From the NCBI RefSeq assembly GCF_009793335.1, contig NZ_WING01000001.1:2914001-2978000 (forward strand): DNA of 64,000 bases, in the 5' to 3' direction. Both the position numbers and the translations under genes were made by a program. Positions 25,424 through 34,452 of the stretch are shown one piece after another (position 1 is the first letter of the stretch; every line of letters starts with the position of its first letter). Source of the DNA: Actinomadura sp. J1-007. Its GTDB lineage: Bacteria > Actinomycetota > Actinomycetes > Streptosporangiales > Streptosporangiaceae. Under the pieces are notes generated by a model that saw only the letters and a program-made list of their open reading frames with translations, searched no databases and was not told where the DNA came from.

Positions 25424-25852
25424 TCAGGAGACGCGGGTCATCGTCGAGTCGTAACCGCCGCCGCCCGGGTACACCCACGCCCCGTCCATGACGGTGCCGT
25501 CCTCGTTGAACGCGCCCTTGAAGTAGGCGGGCGATCCCTTCTCCCCGCCCCAGATCGTCAGGACGTCGCCGTCCATCTCGTACACGTAGTCGAAGGTGTT
25601 CCCGGCGCTGTCGTAGAAGCGGGACTTGATGTCCTCGCCCGGCTGCTCGGCGCCGAAGGGACGCTCGCGGCCGATGACCTCCATCCCCTTGACCTCCTCG
25701 CCGGCATGCCGCATCTCGACGTCCTGAATCATGAAGAAGCCGCCGTCCAGCCAGCGGTAGGTGACCGTTCCCTCGGCGCCGCCGGTCACGCGCCACGTTC
25801 CGACGAGCCGGTCCAGCGCGCGCAGTCCGGCGTCCGGGATGTTGTCAGCCAT
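25424..25852 (-). CDS. DUF1579-like lipocalin-fold protein
   Basis: 142 residues. The N-terminal LDRLVGTWRVTGGAEGTVTYRWLDGGFFMIQDVEM matches the DUF1579/THAP4-like beta-barrel pattern (conserved GxW). A series of short strands follows, ending in GAWVYPGGGGYDSTMTRVS. The role is unknown; relatives are often beside ECF sigma factors of the SigG/SigJ kind, as here. It starts 58 bases after the sigma gene on the same strand and is probably co-transcribed. Confidence 0.85.
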   Translation of the reverse strand: MADNIPDAGLRALDRLVGTWRVTGGAEGTVTYRWLDGGFFMIQDVEMRHAGEEVKGMEVIGRERPFGAEQPGEDIKSRFYDSAGNTFDYVYEMDGDVLTIWGGEKGSPAYFKGAFNEDGTVMDGAWVYPGGGGYDSTMTRVS

Positions 25853-25910
25853 GATGGTTCCTCTCCGTCGTTTCCCCTTATGACGGGGCCCGGACGGAAA
25901 AGGAATCGGT

Positions 25911-26822
25911 CTAGAGCCCGAACTCCGCGAGCCGCTCCGGCGCGAACGTCGTGATCTCGGCGATCAGCCCGTCCTCGATCCGCAGCACGTCGATGTTGAC
26001 GGGCGTCCACGCGCTCTGGCCCGGGGGCCGCGCCCAGTTGGCCACCGCGGGCTGCCGGTTCGCCGACGTCGCGACCGAGCGCCACTCGCCCCAGGTGTCG
26101 GTGTCGGCGAGGGCCGACTCCCACATCGCCAGGATCGCGGCGCGGCCCTCGTACACCAGGTTGACCGGCGGCATCGTCTGGCGCGCGTCCTCGCGCAGCA
26201 GGGCGGTGAACGAGGCCGGATCGGCTCCCTGCGACGCCTCGACGTAGCGCCGCACGACGGCCTGCTCGCGTTCGCCGGCCTGCCGGCTCCACTCCGCCCG
26301 CCGTTCCGGCAGCTTCGCCCGCATGGTCGCCCGCGCCCGCTGCAACGCGCTCTTGACCGACGCGACGCTCATGTCCAGCGTCGCGGCCGTCTCCGCCGCC
26401 GGCCACCCCAGCACGTCCCGCGTGATCAGCACCGCCCGCTGCCTCGGCGGGAGATGCTGCACGGCCGCCAGGAACGCCAGCTCGATGGTCTCCTTCTCGA
26501 CGACCTCGGACGCCGCGTCCAGCAGCCGGTCGGGGTACGGCTCCAGCCAGGTGATCTCGGCGATCGGCGACTCGGCCATCGCGACCTCCCTGGCCCGCGC
26601 CGGGCTCGCCAGGAAGTCCAGGCACGCGTTCGTGGCGATCCGGTAGAGCCAGGCGCGCAACGTCGACCGCCCCTCGAAGCCGTCGCGCTTGCGCCACGCC
26701 CGAAGCAGGGTCTCCTGCACCAGGTCCTCGGCGTCGCTGAACGAGCCGAGCATCCGGTAGCAGTGCACCCGCAACTCGTCCCGGTGCCGCTCCGCCGCCT
26801 CGACGAACGCCGCCTCGCCCAT
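25911..26822 (-). CDS. ECF sigma factor with C-terminal SnoaL-like domain
   Basis: 303 residues. Region 2 is CYRMLGSFSDAEDLVQETLLRAWRKRDGF and region 4 is HLPPRQRAVLITRDVLGWPAAETAATLDMSVASVKSALQRAR. About 120 further residues form an NTF2/SnoaL-like domain (AVVRRYVEASQGADPASFTALL and INIDVLRIEDGLIAEITTF), as in the SigG/SigJ-like ECF groups, where this extension modulates activity in place of a separate anti-sigma factor. No anti-sigma gene is adjacent. Confidence 0.93.
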   Translation of the reverse strand: MGEAAFVEAAERHRDELRVHCYRMLGSFSDAEDLVQETLLRAWRKRDGFEGRSTLRAWLYRIATNACLDFLASPARAREVAMAESPIAEITWLEPYPDRLLDAASEVVEKETIELAFLAAVQHLPPRQRAVLITRDVLGWPAAETAATLDMSVASVKSALQRARATMRAKLPERRAEWSRQAGEREQAVVRRYVEASQGADPASFTALLREDARQTMPPVNLVYEGRAAILAMWESALADTDTWGEWRSVATSANRQPAVANWARPPGQSAWTPVNIDVLRIEDGLIAEITTFAPERLAEFGL

Positions 26823-26980
26823 GTCCTGCCACCCGATGACCGTTCACCGCCTCCAGACCAGAACACCCCGGACCACCATCACTCCGGCCACAAGCGTAGA
26901 CACTGGACGGCACCGCGCGGGCGGACGCGACGAGCCCGCCGCCGGGCGGGCCCGGGGGCGGGGAGTGTGAGGATCGGGGC

Positions 26981-27850
26981 ATGGACGTCCGGCAGCTGGA
27001 GTACTTCCTCGCGATCGTGGACCACGGGGGCTTCAACCGCGCGGCGACGGCCCTGTACGTCTCGCAGCCGGCGCTCTCGCAGGCGGTTCAGAGCCTGGAG
27101 CGCGACCTCGGGAGTTCGCTGTTCCACCGCATCGGGCGTCGGGCGGTGCTGACCGAGGCCGGGCGCGCGCTGATCGAGCCCGCGCGGGCGGCCGTGCGCA
27201 GCCTCCAGACCGCACGGGCCAGGGTCGCCGCCGTCGAGGAACTGCGGACCGGGCGGCTGGACGTGGCGGCGATGCCGTCCCAGGCCGTGGAGCCGCTGAC
27301 GACGATGATCCGTTCGTTCAGCGATCGCTTCCCCGGGGTGTCGGTGGTCATCAAGGCCGCTTTCACGGCACGGGACGTGGTCGAGATGGTGCGCACGGGC
27401 GCCGCCGAACTGGGGCTGCTCGCGACGGCGGGCCCGTTGCCGGAAAAGGAGGTGACCGTCCATCCCGTCGGAAGGCAGCGCTTCGTCCTGGTCGCCGCGC
27501 CTGACGGGCCGTTCCCCGACAAGGATCGCGTGGCCTGCGAGGAACTGTCCGGCCACCGGCTGATCGTCGGCCAGTCCGGCACCGGAATGCGCGCCTATGT
27601 CGACGGCCTGAGCGAACGGGGCGTCGAATTCGCCATCGCGGCGGAGACCGAACACCGGGTCTCGCTCCTTCCGCTGGTGCTGGCGGGTGTGGGAGTGGCG
27701 GTGGTGACCGAGGCATGGCGCGGCATGGCCGAACAGGCGGGCGCGCGGGTGCTGGACATCGAACCGGAAAGCAGCCTCGACATCGCGCTGGTGAGCCGCG
27801 GCGAACTGTCCCCGGCCGCCCAGCAGTTCATCGCCTGCGCCGTTCGATAA
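26981..27850 (+). CDS. LysR-family transcriptional regulator
   Basis: 289 residues. The HTH is MDVRQLEYFLAIVDHGGFNRAATALYVSQPALSQAVQSLERDLG. The effector domain follows (GRLDVAAMPSQAVEPLTTMI, GAAELGLLATAGPLPEKE). It is co-directional with the tartrate/malate dehydrogenase and dicarboxylate carrier genes and is their probable activator. Two palindromes lie between it and the dehydrogenase gene. The likely inducer is a C4 dicarboxylate or hydroxy acid (inference). Confidence 0.93.
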   Translation: MDVRQLEYFLAIVDHGGFNRAATALYVSQPALSQAVQSLERDLGSSLFHRIGRRAVLTEAGRALIEPARAAVRSLQTARARVAAVEELRTGRLDVAAMPSQAVEPLTTMIRSFSDRFPGVSVVIKAAFTARDVVEMVRTGAAELGLLATAGPLPEKEVTVHPVGRQRFVLVAAPDGPFPDKDRVACEELSGHRLIVGQSGTGMRAYVDGLSERGVEFAIAAETEHRVSLLPLVLAGVGVAVVTEAWRGMAEQAGARVLDIEPESSLDIALVSRGELSPAAQQFIACAVR

Positions 27851-27914
27851 GGGCTGCTTATCAGCGTCATCGCCGTTACGACTTGGACGGGCGAACGGCT
27901 GGATTGCTGCAATC
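27846..27914 (+). promoter_or_regulatory. Palindromes upstream of the dehydrogenase gene
   Basis: GATAAG-N5-CTTATC at 27846-27862 overlaps the lysR stop. GATTGC-T-GCAATC at 27902-27914 ends five bases before the dehydrogenase ATG. Either could be a LysR site. The second also covers the ribosome-binding region and may affect translation. Confidence 0.55.
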
Positions 27915-27919
27915 GACGC

Positions 27920-28975
27920 ATGACGAACCACCACATCGCGCTGATCCCCGGCGACGGAATCGGCGCGGAAGTCCTGCCTCCCGCCCGCAGGGTCCTCGAC
28001 GCCGTGGGCGCCCGCCACGGCTTCGGCTTCACCTACACCACGTACGACTGGTCCTGCGAACGTTACGCCCGCGAGGGCGCGATGATGCCGCAGAACGGCC
28101 TGGACCTGCTCCGCGACAAGGACGCCATCCTGCTCGGCGCGGTCGGCTATCCGGGCGTACCCGATCACGTGTCGCTGTGGGGGCTGCTGATTCCGATCCG
28201 CCGCGGATTCCGCCAGTACGTCAACGTGCGACCGATCCGCGTCTTCGAGGGAATCGACAGCCCGCTGCGGACGGCCACTCCCGGAGAAATCGATTTCGTG
28301 GTCGTACGGGAGAACGTCGAAGGCGAATACAGCGAGATCGGCGGACGCCTCAACCGCGGTTTCCCCGACGAACTCGCCGTCCAGGAATCGGTGTTCACCC
28401 GCACCGGCGTGACGCGCGTGCTGGACTACGCGTTCGAACTGGCCGCGCGGCGCGGCGGAAGGCTGATCTCGGCCACCAAGTCCAACGGCATCGTCCACAC
28501 CCTTCCGTTCTGGGACGAGCTGGTCGCCGAACGCGGCCGTTCCCACCCGGAAGTGGACTGGGACCAGGAGCACATCGACGCGCTGGCGGCCAAGTTCGTC
28601 CTCGATCCCGCCCGCTTCGACGTGGTCGTCGCCTCCAATCTCTTCGGCGACATCCTCAGCGACCTGGCCGCCGCCGTCGCCGGTTCGATCGGCATCGCGC
28701 CCGCCGCCAACCTCAACCCCGAACGCGAGTTCCCCTCGATGTTCGAGCCGGTCCACGGGTCCGCCCCCGACATCGCCGGCCGGGGCATCGCCAACCCGCT
28801 CGGCGCGATCTGGTCGGCGGCCATGATGCTCGACCACCTGGGCCACCCCGAGGCCGCCGGGGACGTGACCGGCGCGATCGCCGCCGTCCTCGCCAAGACC
28901 GACCTGCGCACCCCTGACCTGGGCGGAACCGCGACCACCACCGACTTCACCGAGAAACTCCTCGAACTCCTCTGA
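27920..28975 (+). CDS. Tartrate / D-malate dehydrogenase family
   Basis: 351 residues of the isocitrate/isopropylmalate dehydrogenase fold. Signatures are ALIPGDGIGAEVLPPARRVL, GAVGYPGVPDHVSLWGLLIPIRR (the PDHxSLW variant typical of tartrate dehydrogenase/decarboxylase and D-malate dehydrogenase), RENVEGEYSEIGG and NLFGDILSDLAAAVAGSIG. These NAD- and Mn-dependent enzymes oxidatively decarboxylate D-malate or convert tartrate. Context with a LysR regulator and a DctA carrier fits import and use of a C4 hydroxy acid. Which of the two substrates is preferred cannot be settled from sequence. Confidence 0.9.
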   Translation: MTNHHIALIPGDGIGAEVLPPARRVLDAVGARHGFGFTYTTYDWSCERYAREGAMMPQNGLDLLRDKDAILLGAVGYPGVPDHVSLWGLLIPIRRGFRQYVNVRPIRVFEGIDSPLRTATPGEIDFVVVRENVEGEYSEIGGRLNRGFPDELAVQESVFTRTGVTRVLDYAFELAARRGGRLISATKSNGIVHTLPFWDELVAERGRSHPEVDWDQEHIDALAAKFVLDPARFDVVVASNLFGDILSDLAAAVAGSIGIAPAANLNPEREFPSMFEPVHGSAPDIAGRGIANPLGAIWSAAMMLDHLGHPEAAGDVTGAIAAVLAKTDLRTPDLGGTATTTDFTEKLLELL

Positions 28976-29117
28976 CCGTCCCCCCTCGCCCCACCACGCG
29001 CCCGCCCCACCGGACCGGACGGCGGGTCGCGCGGGCGCACGCGGGCGCACGGCCCGGCGGCCGTTCCGTACGCCCCCTTGGCCTTCCCGCCGCGTTCACC
29101 CCCATGAGGAGAGAGCC

Positions 29118-30476
29118 ATGGCAGCACCGGCGTCCCCCCACCCAGCCCTCCCCGCGACACCGTCCAGACCCTGGTACAAGCAGCTCTACCTCTGGGTGCT
29201 GACGGCCATCACCGCAGGCGTCCTGACCGGCTGGCTGTGGCCCTCCGCGGGCGTCGCGCTCGAACCGGTCGGCACGACCTTCGTGTCCGCGATCAAGATG
29301 CTCATCACGCCGATCGTCTTCCTCACCATCGTGGCGGGCATCGGCGGCGTGGACAGCCTGCGCCGGGTCGGCCGGATCGGCCTGAAGTCACTGGCCTACT
29401 TCCAGGTCGGCACCCTCGCCGCGCTGGCGCTCGGCCTGGTCGCGGTCAACGTCTTCCAGCCGGGCGCCGACGTGCACGCCCATCCCGGCGACCTGCGGCT
29501 GGCGGGCGACGCGGCCCAGTACGTCAAGGACGGGGAGGAGCAGAGCTGGTGGCACTTCCTCACCGACATCGTGCCGTCCAGCGCGGTCGGAGCGTTCGCC
29601 GAGGGCAACATCCTCCAGGTCATCTTCGTCTCGGTGCTGTTCGGCGTCGCCCTCAAGGCCGTCGGGCCGCCCGGACGGCCGATCATCGAGGGGATCGACC
29701 GGCTGAGCACCGTGGTCTTCAAGGTCCTCCACTACGTCATGCAGGCCGCCCCCGTCGGCGCGTTCGGGGCGATGGCGTACACGATCGGCAAGTACGGGAT
29801 CTCCACCCTCACCAGCCTCGGCCAGCTCATCGGCCTGTTCTACGGCACCTCGGCGTTCTTCGTCGTGGCGGTCCTCGGCGCCGTCACCGCCCTGCTGAAG
29901 ATCAACATCTTCCGGCTGCTGCGCTACCTGCGCGAGGAGTTCCTGATCGTCCTCGGCACCTCGTCCTCCGAGAGCGTGCTGCCCCGGCTCATGGCCAAGC
30001 TCGAAGGACTCGGCGTACGCCGCGAGATCGTCGGCCTCACGGTGCCGACCGGCTACTCGTTCAACCTCGACGGCAGCTCGATCTACCTCTCCCTGGCCGC
30101 CGTCTACATCGCCCAGGCCACCGACACCGATCTGGACCTCGGCGGCCAGCTCGGGCTGCTCGCGGTCATGATCCTCACGTCCAAGGGCTCGGGCGGCATC
30201 ACCGGCGCGGGCTTCATCGCGCTCGCCGCCACCCTGTCCACGCTCGACACGGTCCCCGCCGCGGGCATCATGCTGATCTTCGGCATCGACAAGTTCATGT
30301 CGGAGTGCCGCGCCCTGACCAACCTCGCGGGCAACAGCGTCGCCACCCTCGTCGTCGCCCGCTGGGAACGCGTCCTCGACACCGCCCGCGTCAACCGCGT
30401 CCTCCGCACCGGCGTCCCCGAACCCCAACCGCCCGCCCCCTCCGAACCCGCCGCCCCCACCCTCACCACCGCCTGA
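29118..30476 (+). CDS. dctA: Dicarboxylate:cation symporter, DctA type
   Basis: 452 residues of the SDF family. It begins with a helix after WYKQLYLWVLTAITAGVLTGW. FVSAIKMLITPIVFLTIVAGI is the signature of the second helix. Re-entrant loop motifs TSSSESVLPRLM and TSKGSGGITGAGFIALAATL, and NLDGSSIYLSLAAV, form the substrate and sodium sites. It imports C4-dicarboxylates such as malate or succinate. It lies 142 bases after the dehydrogenase gene on the same strand and likely forms one catabolic unit with it. A Pro/Ala-rich tail ends the protein. Confidence 0.93.
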   Translation: MAAPASPHPALPATPSRPWYKQLYLWVLTAITAGVLTGWLWPSAGVALEPVGTTFVSAIKMLITPIVFLTIVAGIGGVDSLRRVGRIGLKSLAYFQVGTLAALALGLVAVNVFQPGADVHAHPGDLRLAGDAAQYVKDGEEQSWWHFLTDIVPSSAVGAFAEGNILQVIFVSVLFGVALKAVGPPGRPIIEGIDRLSTVVFKVLHYVMQAAPVGAFGAMAYTIGKYGISTLTSLGQLIGLFYGTSAFFVVAVLGAVTALLKINIFRLLRYLREEFLIVLGTSSSESVLPRLMAKLEGLGVRREIVGLTVPTGYSFNLDGSSIYLSLAAVYIAQATDTDLDLGGQLGLLAVMILTSKGSGGITGAGFIALAATLSTLDTVPAAGIMLIFGIDKFMSECRALTNLAGNSVATLVVARWERVLDTARVNRVLRTGVPEPQPPAPSEPAAPTLTTA

Positions 30477-30585
30477 CCCCGCGGTTCCATGAAAGCGTCG
30501 ACTCCTGGAACCCGACTCCACCACCTGGACGGCCGTCTGGACCGTCCGCTTGCCTGCCCGTTGCCGATCAGAAAGACCGTCCACC

Positions 30586-30921
30586 GTGCTCATCGCCCGT
30601 TCCATCGCGCTGTTCGTCTTGGCCGCCCTGCTGGAGATCGGCGGTGCCTGGCTGGTCTGGCAGGGCGTGCGCGAGCACCGCGGCCTGCTCTGGATCGGCG
30701 CGGGCGTCATCGCTCTCGGACTCTACGGATTCGTGGCCACCTTGCAGCCCGACGCTGACTTCGGCCGCATCCTGGCCGCGTACGGCGGCGTGTTCGTCGC
30801 CGGGTCCCTGGCCTGGGGCATGGTGGCCGACGGATTCCGCCCCGACCGCTGGGACGTCGCGGGAGCCCTGATCTGCCTGGCAGGCGTCGCCGTCATCATG
30901 TACGCCCCGCGCGACACCTGA
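30586..30921 (+). CDS. YnfA-family small membrane protein
   Basis: 111 residues from GTG 30586 with four membrane helices: [60 protein letters not shown] and [16 protein letters not shown]. The [21 protein letters not shown] and DGFRPDRWD motifs are diagnostic of UPF0060/YnfA, which is related to small multidrug-resistance proteins. Transport activity is not well defined for the family. No riboswitch was recognised upstream. Confidence 0.92.
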   Translation: MLIARSIALFVLAALLEIGGAWLVWQGVREHRGLLWIGAGVIALGLYGFVATLQPDADFGRILAAYGGVFVAGSLAWGMVADGFRPDRWDVAGALICLAGVAVIMYAPRDT

Positions 30922-30935
30922 CCGCGCGTCGAGCC

Positions 30936-31691
30936 TCAGGCGTTCAGGTTCAGGCGGTGGGCGTTCGGGGTGCGGCCGAAGGCTTGGCGGAAGATGTCGA
31001 TGAAGGCGCTGGCGGACGACCAGCCGCACTGGTGGGCCACCGCGGTCACCGGCGTGTCGGCCGCCAGGAGCATCAGTGCGTGGTACAGGCGCAACTGGGT
31101 GCGCCATTGCGGGAAGGTCATGCCGAGGTCGGCTTGGAAGAGCCTGGACAGGGTGCGGTCGCTGGCGCCGACCTCCTTGCCCAGTGCGGCCAGCGTGCGG
31201 TCGTCGGCGGGGTCGGCGTGCAGGAGATCGCACAGCGCCTTGAGGCGCGGGTCGGTCGGGGCGGGCAGGTACAGGGGCTGCTGCGACGAGACGCGCAACC
31301 GGTCGAGCAGGACCGCTCGCAGCCGGACGCGCTCCGGGCTGTCGCCCGCATCGTGGTCGCGGGTGTACTCCAGGATCAGTTCCCGCAGGAGAGGGTCGAC
31401 GGTGAGCACCGCGGGCTCGGTCAGGCCGAGCGGGTTGTCGGTGACGGGCAGTCCCACCAGGTGCAGCCGCAGCTCGCCGTGGGCCCGGTGGGCGTGCACG
31501 GCGCCCGCCGGTATCCAGATGGCGCGGTTGGCGGGGGCCACCCATGATCCCGCGTCGGTGGTGACGGCCAGCACCCCGCGTCCGGCGTAGGCGATCTGGT
31601 GGTTGTCGTGGCGGTGGACGTCGATGGTGCCCCCGGGCGCCAGCCACTTCGCACTGGTCGGCGCGATCGGGTGATGGCGGATCTCCCTCAT
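30936..31691 (-). CDS. AraC-family transcriptional regulator
   Basis: 251 residues from ATG 31691. The N-terminal cupin-type sensor domain is visible (LAPGGTIDVHRHDNHQIAYAG, AIWIPAGAVHAHRAHGELRL). The C-terminal pair of HTHs reads LAALGKEVGASDRTLSRLFQADLGMTFPQWRTQLRL and VTAVAHQCGWSSASAFIDIFRQAFGRTPNAHR. A longer upstream frame is possible but reaches into the repeat region that looks like its own operator. Nearby candidate targets are YnfA (convergent) and the cupin gene at 31859 (divergent). Confidence 0.92.
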   Translation of the reverse strand: MREIRHHPIAPTSAKWLAPGGTIDVHRHDNHQIAYAGRGVLAVTTDAGSWVAPANRAIWIPAGAVHAHRAHGELRLHLVGLPVTDNPLGLTEPAVLTVDPLLRELILEYTRDHDAGDSPERVRLRAVLLDRLRVSSQQPLYLPAPTDPRLKALCDLLHADPADDRTLAALGKEVGASDRTLSRLFQADLGMTFPQWRTQLRLYHALMLLAADTPVTAVAHQCGWSSASAFIDIFRQAFGRTPNAHRLNLNA

Positions 31692-31694
31692 TTT

Positions 31695-31720
31695 CCGACA
31701 TCTTATCCGAAACCCGACAT
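31695..31720. promoter_or_regulatory. Direct repeats upstream of araC
   Basis: CCGACAT occurs at 31695-31701 and again at 31714-31720, a 19-base period close to two helical turns. That is the usual arrangement for AraC-family binding to direct repeats. They start three bases before the araC start codon on its strand. Confidence 0.5.
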
Positions 31721-31858
31721 GGCCGCCCGCCGCAGGTCCGGCCGCCTCGACCCGTACGCCCGCGGCACCGCGCGCCACCGGGAACGGAGGTCACATTCGT
31801 CCAAGACTTCCGCGGGATCGCCTGCCGTAATGGATGCCACGACAACGGAGGTCGAACG

Positions 31859-32302
31859 ATGTCTGAAGCAACCCCCGACCGGAGGCCGCCGATCATCCTG
31901 GCTCCCGCCGAAGGCCGCGAGTACCCGATGGGCCGGATACAGGCCGTCTTCAAGGCGGACGGGGCGGAGACCGCCGGCCGGTACTCGATCTCGGAGTGGT
32001 GGCTGGAACCGCGGACGGCGGGGCCGGGCCGCCATTCCCACCCCGAGGACGACGTCTTCTACGTCATCGAGGGGACCATGAGCTTCCTGACGGACGACCG
32101 CTGGACGGACGCGCCGGCCGGATCGTTCGTCCTCGTTCCGGGCGGGATCGCCCACGACTTCGAGAACCGCAGCGCCGCCCGCGCGGGCGTGCTGAACATC
32201 TCGGTCCCGGGCGCCTTCGAGGAGCTCATGCCGGGCATCGTCGAATGGTTCACGGAGAACCCGCCCCAGGCCCCGACCCGCCGAACCCCCTCGGAAACGT
32301 AG
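31859..32302 (+). CDS. Cupin-domain protein
   Basis: 147 residues from ATG 31859. A single cupin barrel is evident. The first motif is GPGRHSHPEDDVFYVIEGTMSFL (metal ligands His and Glu) and the second is PAGSFVLVPGGIAHDFEN (His ligand). The pattern FYVIEGTMSFLTDD is shared with small single-domain cupins of unknown substrate. It may be an isomerase, a dioxygenase or a binding protein. It is divergent from the AraC regulator. Confidence 0.9.
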   Translation: MSEATPDRRPPIILAPAEGREYPMGRIQAVFKADGAETAGRYSISEWWLEPRTAGPGRHSHPEDDVFYVIEGTMSFLTDDRWTDAPAGSFVLVPGGIAHDFENRSAARAGVLNISVPGAFEELMPGIVEWFTENPPQAPTRRTPSET

Positions 32303-32417
32303 ACCCCGACCCGACGCCTTCTCGCCGCGCGCCACCGCCGCAGCCCTCGCGCGCGACGTCCTCGTCCTGGACGCCGCGCGCGGCTCAGGGTGCCCTGGCT
32401 TCGTCCCGTCCGCCCGG

Positions 32418-33239
32418 CTAGTTGAAGGTGTCGGGGTCGAGGCCGATGCGGCCGTCGGGCCTGTCGAGCGTCGCGATCTCGGCCATCTCGCCGTCGGTGA
32501 GCTCGAAGTCGAAGACGTCGATGTTCTGGGCGATGCGGGCCGGCGTCACCGACTTGGGGATCACCACGTTGCCGAGGTGCAGGTGCCAGCGCAGGACGAC
32601 CTGCGCCGCGGTCTTGCCGTGGGCTTCGGCGATACGGGCGAGGACGGGCTCGTTCAGCAGGTCGCCGCCCTGGCCGAGGGGGCTCCACGCCTCGGTGGCG
32701 ATGCCGTGGTCGGCGTCGTGGCGGCGCAGGACCCTCTGGTTGAAGTACGGGTGCAGCTCGATCTGGTTGATGGCCGGTACGACGCCGGTCTCGGCGAGCA
32801 GCCGGTCCAGGGTCTCGGTGGTGAAGTTGGAAACGCCGATGGCCTTGGCGCGGCCGTCCGCGTAGATCTCCTCCAGCGCCTTGTACGTCTCCACGTACAG
32901 GTCCCTGGCGGGCATGGGCCAGTGGATCAGGTACAGGTCGACGTAGTCGGTGCCGAGCCGCTCAAGGCTGGCGTCGAACGCCTTCAACGCGGCGTCGCGC
33001 CCCTGGTCGGAGTTCCACAGCTTGGTGGTGATGAACACCTCCTCGCGCGCGAGCCCCGAGTCCTTCACCGCCCGGCCGACGCCGCTCTCGTTCTCGTACA
33101 GGCGCGCGGTGTCGATGTGCCGGTACCCGGACTCGAGCGCCGTCCGCACCGCGGTGTACGCCTGGTCGTCGGGCACCTGCCAGACCCCGAAGCCGAGCTG
33201 CGGGATGACCGTCCCGTTGTTCAGGGTGACGAAATCCAT
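32418..33239 (-). CDS. Aldo/keto reductase, 2,5-DKG reductase type
   Basis: 273 residues from ATG 33239; ATG 33245 would add two residues. The catalytic tetrad is present: D43 and Y48 (HIDTARLYENE), K73 (TTKLWNSD) and H106 (YLIHWPMP). The NADPH site IPKSVTPARIAQN is near the C-terminus. The family reduces aldehydes and ketones, and the closest pattern is 2,5-diketo-D-gluconate reductase-like. It is transcribed away from the KDG/KDPG operon, which also handles sugar acids. A shared pathway is plausible but not shown. Confidence 0.94.
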   Translation of the reverse strand: MDFVTLNNGTVIPQLGFGVWQVPDDQAYTAVRTALESGYRHIDTARLYENESGVGRAVKDSGLAREEVFITTKLWNSDQGRDAALKAFDASLERLGTDYVDLYLIHWPMPARDLYVETYKALEEIYADGRAKAIGVSNFTTETLDRLLAETGVVPAINQIELHPYFNQRVLRRHDADHGIATEAWSPLGQGGDLLNEPVLARIAEAHGKTAAQVVLRWHLHLGNVVIPKSVTPARIAQNIDVFDFELTDGEMAEIATLDRPDGRIGLDPDTFN

Positions 33240-33780
33240 GATCATTCCCTTCTCCGGTACGCGTTCGTGCCGCTGGGCGCGGCGGCCGGGACCACCGGGC
33301 GGACGAGCGTCCCGCCGGTGCCGGCACCCACTGGAACGCCTCCGCGGCCCACTCGATGCCCTCAACGGCCGTCGCATCCGCGAGGAGCGTTCCAACCTGG
33401 GCCATCCGGCGGCCTGCCGGACACGGTCCGGCCGCCGGGTGACGATGATCCCCAACGTTCCTACCCCGAAACGAAGCCGCTCCCTCCCCGCCGCCCCGTT
33501 CCGGCGGGGGTTTTCGGCGGCCCAGTATTCTGTGGAGGGTTTGTCCGCGCTGGCCGCTTTCTTCACCGCCTGCGGCGACGTCGATGTGGCCGCGACGGCG
33601 GACGAGGTCTGGTGGGCGGGCTCAGAAGCCGGCGGCGCGGGCCCCGGCACGGTGTCGGAGGTGCGGCGTCTTTCCAGCGAGGAACGCGTCTCGTCCACCG
33701 AGACGGTCGCCATTCCCTTGGCCGCCGGGCGGACGCCCCGGCAGGGTTCTCATCGATATGTGCTCCGAAGGATGACCTCA
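33240..33780. other. 540-base gap with coding-like fragments, no intact gene
   Basis: No complete gene is supported. On the plus strand, about 33541-33740 has coding-like codon use (SALAAFFTACGDVDVAATAD, DEVWWAGSEAGG) in the frame of the downstream aldolase. On the minus strand, 33405 to about 33330 reads LLADATAVEGIEWAAEAFQW. Neither has a good start site or a family I recognise. They may be remnants of deleted genes or chance frames. A terminator lies at 33486-33514. Confidence 0.4.
33486..33514 (+). terminator. Orphan intrinsic terminator
   Basis: Stem CCCCGCC (33486-33492) / GGCGGGG (33503-33509) with a 10-base loop, then GTTTT. No plus-strand gene ends near it. It is either the relic of a lost gene or an attenuator in a long eda leader. 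Confidence 0.5.
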
Positions 33781-34422
33781 ATGGAAAAGCTCGACCTCGA
33801 CATGCTTCGCGAAAATGGCTGTGTCGCCATTCTCCGAGCGGACAGCACTGAGCACTTTCCCGCGACGACCCGGACGCTGGTGGACTGCGGCGTCCATCTC
33901 ATGGAGTTCTCCTTGACGACGCCCGGCGCGTTGGCCGCCGTCCGGGAGCTCGCCGGGACCTTGCCCGGCCGCGTCCAGCTCGGGGTCGGCACGGTGACCA
34001 CCGTCGCGCAGGCCGAGGCCGCCGCGGACGCCGGCGCCCGGTTCCTCGTCACCCCCGTGACGAACGTGCAGGTCATCGAGTATGCGCGCAGGGTCTCGCT
34101 GCCGATCCTGGCGGGCGCGCTGACGCCGACGGAGGTCTTCACCGCGTGGACGGCGGGCGCGACGGCGGTGAAGGTCTTCCCGGCCGGGCTGGGAGGACCG
34201 GCGTACATCCGTTCGCTGTCCGACCCTTTCCCGGACATTCCGCTGGTCCCCACCGGAGGCGTCGGCCTTTCCGAAGCCCCGGCCTATCTCGCCGCGGGCG
34301 CGGCGGCGGTGGGAATGGGCGGCCCCTTGCTGGGATCGGCTCCGAAAGGCGGATCGCTGACGGAACTGGCGGAACGGGTGGAGAAGCTCCGATCGGCGTG
34401 CTCCGCCGCGAAGTCCGAGTGA
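33781..34422 (+). CDS. eda: KDPG aldolase family (2-dehydro-3-deoxyphosphogluconate aldolase)
   Basis: 213 residues. It cleaves KDPG to pyruvate and glyceraldehyde 3-phosphate. The Schiff-base lysine is K131 in TAVKVFPAG. The catalytic Glu lies in HLMEFSLTTPGALA and the phosphate site in PTGGVGLSEAPAYLAAGA. ATG 33781 has GAAGGA eight bases upstream. It is the first of three same-strand genes with a PfkB kinase and an SMP-30 lactonase, together forming a sugar-acid degradation set. The galactonate analogue (KDPGal) is an equally possible substrate. Confidence 0.92.
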   Translation: MEKLDLDMLRENGCVAILRADSTEHFPATTRTLVDCGVHLMEFSLTTPGALAAVRELAGTLPGRVQLGVGTVTTVAQAEAAADAGARFLVTPVTNVQVIEYARRVSLPILAGALTPTEVFTAWTAGATAVKVFPAGLGGPAYIRSLSDPFPDIPLVPTGGVGLSEAPAYLAAGAAAVGMGGPLLGSAPKGGSLTELAERVEKLRSACSAAKSE

Positions 34423-34452
34423 AGCACCGCGATCGTGATGAGAGAAGCCTCG

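Noticed and set aside
30477..30585. Guanidine or mini-ykkC riboswitch before the YnfA gene
   Set aside because: One GGACGG/CCGTCC hairpin is present, but the paired ACGR loops of mini-ykkC are missing.
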